This document shows, one piece after another, positions 29,339 through 33,413 of a DNA stretch of 33,413 bases. A program made the position numbers and the translations under genes. Below the pieces are notes generated by a model. It saw only the letters and a list, made by a program, of their open reading frames with translations, did not search any database and was not told where the DNA came from. The number at the start of each line of letters is the position of its first letter. Position 1 is the stretch's first letter. The stretch comes from Paulinella micropora (taxonomy: Eukaryota > Cercozoa > Imbricatea > Euglyphida). The DNA lies in contig BJOX01000005.1 of assembly GCA_009731375.1 (NCBI GenBank), positions 288,463 to 321,875 of the forward strand, read 5' to 3'.

Positions 29339-29990
29339 TGTATGTATGTACACACGTACATACGTACATATATACGTACGTACATACGTACATACGTACG
29401 TACATACATACGTACGTACGTAGGTATTTACGTACATAGGTACTTCATGTTTATATGTATGTATGTATGTATGTACGTACGTACGTGCATACGTACGTAC
29501 GTATTATGTACGTATATACGTACGTACGTACGTACGTACGTATGTATGTATGTATGTATGTATATATGTATATATGCATTCATGTAGCATTAATGCATGT
29601 AAAAATGACATTATGTATGTATGTATGTATGTATGCATGCATGTATGTATGTATGTATGTATGTATGTATGTATGTATGTATGTGTGTATATGTATGTAT
29701 GTATGTATGTATGCATGCATGCATACATGTATGTATGTATGTATGTATGTATGAATGTATGTATGAATGTATGTATGAATGTATGCATGTATATATGCAT
29801 GTATTTATGCATGTATGTATGCATGTATGTATGCATGTATTTATGTATGTATGTATGTATGTATGTATGTTTGTTTGTATGTTTGTATGTCTGTATGTCT
29901 GTATGTATGTTTGGATGGATGGATATTCATGGATGGATGGATGGATGGATGGATGGACGATGTATGTGTTATGTGTTTATGTGTTTGTAT
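27130..29990. repeat. (TATG)n / (CATA)n microsatellite with repeated strand switches
   Basis: Blocks alternate: TATG about 27130-27225, CATA about 27230-27590, TATG/TAATG about 27600-27965, CATA about 27966-28138, then TATG with TAATG, TGCATG and TACG variants to about 29890, ending in (TGGA)n. A 35-bp higher-order unit starting AGGCATGTATGCATGGC repeats at 28634 and 28669. All frames are MYVC or YIHT low-complexity artefacts. Confidence 0.95.
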
Positions 29991-30211
29991 CTGTGCGCTT
30001 TTGCACTCGTTTTGTAGGGTTTGAGCTGCACAAGTACCGGGCCTGTTGCATATCATAGTCTTCACCGAACGTGAGTTGCATCTCCAATGTATATATTGCA
30101 TAGCATCCACCACAGACAAGCACCAACAGACATATGTGCATATGCATATGACAAAGTGAAATTCCTACTTAGTCCATCTTCCTGCGTATGGGCAATAAGT
30201 ACCAAGGATAG

Positions 30212-30327
30212 GGCAGTGCTTTTTTTCTGTCTCACAATCCTGCACTCCTTCTATACCACCACTAAACCGCACCCTGCCCCGGCTCCTCGCGATTGCTGAG
30301 GCAACTGGAGTTGGCCTATGTTTTCTC

Positions 30328-30361
<34 letters not shown>

Positions 30362-30584
30362 NNNNNNNNNNNNNNNNNNNNNNNNNNNNNNNNNNNNNNN
30401 NNNNNNNNNNNNNNNNNNNNNNNNNNNNNNNNNNNNNNNNNNNNNNNNNNNNNNNNNNNNNNNNNNNAAAAAAAAAAAAAAAAAAAAAAAAAGCATCTAA
30501 GCAATCGCGAGGAGCCGTGGCAGGGTGAGGTTTAGTGGTGGTATGGAAGAAGTACAGTATTGTGAGACAAAAAAAAGCACTGCC
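30212..30584. repeat. Inverted repeat of about 85 bp flanking poly-A and an N gap
   Basis: About 30212-30297 (GGCAGTGC... to CGCGATTGCT) matches the reverse complement of about 30500-30584 with few differences. Weaker similarity continues outward for perhaps 60 bases on each side. Between them lie A runs on both sides of a 106-N gap (30362-30467). It could be the two ends of a small inverted-repeat transposon or two retroposed copies facing each other. The gap hides the centre. Confidence 0.6.
30362..30467. other. Assembly gap of 106 N
   Basis: Flanked by poly-A on both sides, so assembly probably failed in a long homopolymer. Confidence 0.9.
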
Positions 30585-31650
30585 TTCTTATATCTGAGCT
30601 CAATCCTCCTGACAAGAAGGAGGTCTAAGTATGCATTTCTACCGCTGTCATATACGTTCAAGCAAACTCCAAGTGCCTTGGCCTTGGCAACGGGGCAGGG
30701 TGGAACGTGAGTTGCTTGCGTAATGATACAGGGGAAGTGCTGCGGGGCCGTGCTGTGCACGGCCTTGGCCTCCGGGCTTATTCTCTCTAAGGAGGAAGGT
30801 GGTCCAACTAGACATTTTTGCCTAAAATTCTAACTTCCCTCCGTTTACCCGTGGTCAAGGGGTAGGGTAGCACGGAAGCTGGGTCTGCTGTAGCAGCAGT
30901 ATAGTGCGGCCTCACCAAACGCAGCACCTCCGTGGTCAAACTGCCTCCCGTTCCCAAATAAAAAATAGAGCAAACTGTACAACTTTTCTTATTTTTTACC
31001 AAGTTCATAAAACCACCTGGTTATAAGGGGATAAGGTAGGAGGTAGATCGCATGTGCTACGACAGCACGATAGTTCCGTGAGTCAGGGAACAACAGGGCC
31101 CTGCCCTAAAGGCCCGATGGCCAGGAGGATGTGTTCTGTTAGGATAGCACTTTTTCACCTTACCACAAGTGTGCAACTTTTTCCTAGCATAGTCCACACA
31201 AGGCGTGCTGGTGATCAGGGTGGTTGTTGGTTATAAAATGGCAGGCGGGCGCCTCGAACAACTAGATGCCCAAGGCTAGCCCCGACCTTGCCTCCTTCAC
31301 CTTTTATTTCATGACCAAGAAGCCGCTAACCCTAGGGAGAACACCCGTAAGATCTAACTTGCAAGGCCAATTTAGTAGGCGCGCCGGGCTTGCTGCCACC
31401 TAGGGCCCTGTTGCATACATGTACTCCTCCTACCCTACTTGTGTACAGAGCCTTGCGTGGCAGAAAAGCCGGCGCGACCCCGGGGATTTTTGCTAGACAG
31501 TTCCGGGAGGTCCTTTTCTTCAAACATATTTTTATCCTATTTGCGGTGCCACCTGTGGGTGGGGGCTGGCTCTTTTTTGACCCAGGCCTCACCAGAAATC
31601 GAGGGTAAGAGACACACCCCCCCTGGCTCTTTTCGCCCATGGTTACTGTA

Positions 31651-33188
<1,538 letters not shown>

Positions 33189-33189
<1 letters not shown>

Positions 33190-33413
33190 AGTCCGTGTTG
33201 GTGACTGCATTCCATCATAGCCGTCCAGTGTTGCATAGCCCGGGCTAGGTCCCTGCGGGGGTTTAGGCCTCATACAATGTCATCATTGTAGCTTGCGCAA
33301 GCTTACGGTGCTCAAAACACTTGGACTAACGGCTTCCTTTTCTTTCTCTTCTTCCTTATCCTCCCACTCTCCATTCCTAGATTGCCTTTTTCTTCAACGT
33401 CCTTCCTCCTCTT
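33189..33413. other. Unique host DNA at window end; no gene
   Basis: 225 bases of unique sequence with a perfect 14-bp palindrome AGCTTGCGCAAGCT at 33290-33303, ending in a CT-rich stretch. No coding frame is supported. Confidence 0.5.

Larger units (their letters stand above)
29991..31650. other. Unique host DNA with inverted repeat and gap; no gene
   Basis: Unique sequence between microsatellite tracts, with no convincing coding frame. A 102-codon minus frame at 31332-31640 is Gly/Pro/Arg-rich and overlaps plus-strand frames. Short hairpins occur, for example GGCCGTGC (30746-30753) with GCACGGCC (30757-30764). The inverted repeat at 30212-30584 is listed separately. Confidence 0.5.

Noticed and set aside
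27128-30017. Many MYVC and YIHT frames on both strands
   Set aside because: Products of the (TATG)n/(CATA)n array; equally long in several frames and strands.

Overview
This is eukaryotic nuclear DNA carrying one nearly complete integrated virus-like element. Three things make the host eukaryotic: many kilobases of tetranucleotide microsatellite, a decayed non-LTR-type retroelement, and no bacterial gene layout. The host species cannot be fixed from this window. Integrated Polinton-like viruses (PLVs) are known from green algae, dinoflagellates and other protists, so a unicellular alga or other protist is a reasonable guess and no more. Short runs of N mark assembly gaps.

Layout. 1-3096: (CTAC)n, (CTAT)n, (CTTC)n, (CTTT)n and (CT)n arrays with small unique islands, including a fold-back element near 277-467. 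3097-4509: unique host DNA with no supportable gene. 4510-9220, minus strand: a degraded retroelement with a Cys-rich/RING-like N-terminus, reverse transcriptase, Cys/His knuckle and restriction-like endonuclease region. It is broken by several frameshifts, and the first catalytic aspartate of the RT is replaced. 9229-9684: a weak host ORF.

9892-26424: a 16.5 kb Polinton-like provirus. It is bounded by terminal inverted repeats of about 315 bp (about 98% identical) and flanked by a perfect 6-bp target duplication, GTGCTG. Its AT-rich DNA contrasts with the more GC-rich host DNA on the left. From left to right it carries: two small GKYK-motif proteins (+); a virion surface protein (-); the double-jelly-roll major capsid protein (-); a very long modular fibre gene (-), now in pieces; an acidic/basic disordered protein (+); a retrovirus-type integrase (+); an AEVP-repeat protein (-); a coiled-coil protein (-); a protein-primed family B DNA polymerase (-), whose N-terminal quarter is broken; and a 59-aa basic protein (-) beside the right TIR. 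Integrase plus protein-primed polymerase explain insertion and replication through the TIR ends. The capsid and fibre genes show virion-forming ancestry. I found no packaging ATPase, maturation protease or recognisable penton protein.

Damage in the element is of two kinds. Four single-base frameshifts fall in short homopolymers and could be sequencing errors. The polymerase N-terminus (three in-frame stops plus two frameshifts in 0.8 kb) and a host-like microsatellite block inside the fibre gene look like real decay or misassembly. A 788-bp duplication around a 10-N gap is probably an unmerged contig overlap.

26431-27120: unique host DNA. 27130-29990: (TATG)n/(CATA)n arrays that switch strand repeatedly. 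29991-31650: unique DNA with an inverted repeat around a poly-A/N gap. 31651-33188: (CTAC)n/(CTAT)n/(CTAG)n arrays. 33189-33413: unique DNA.
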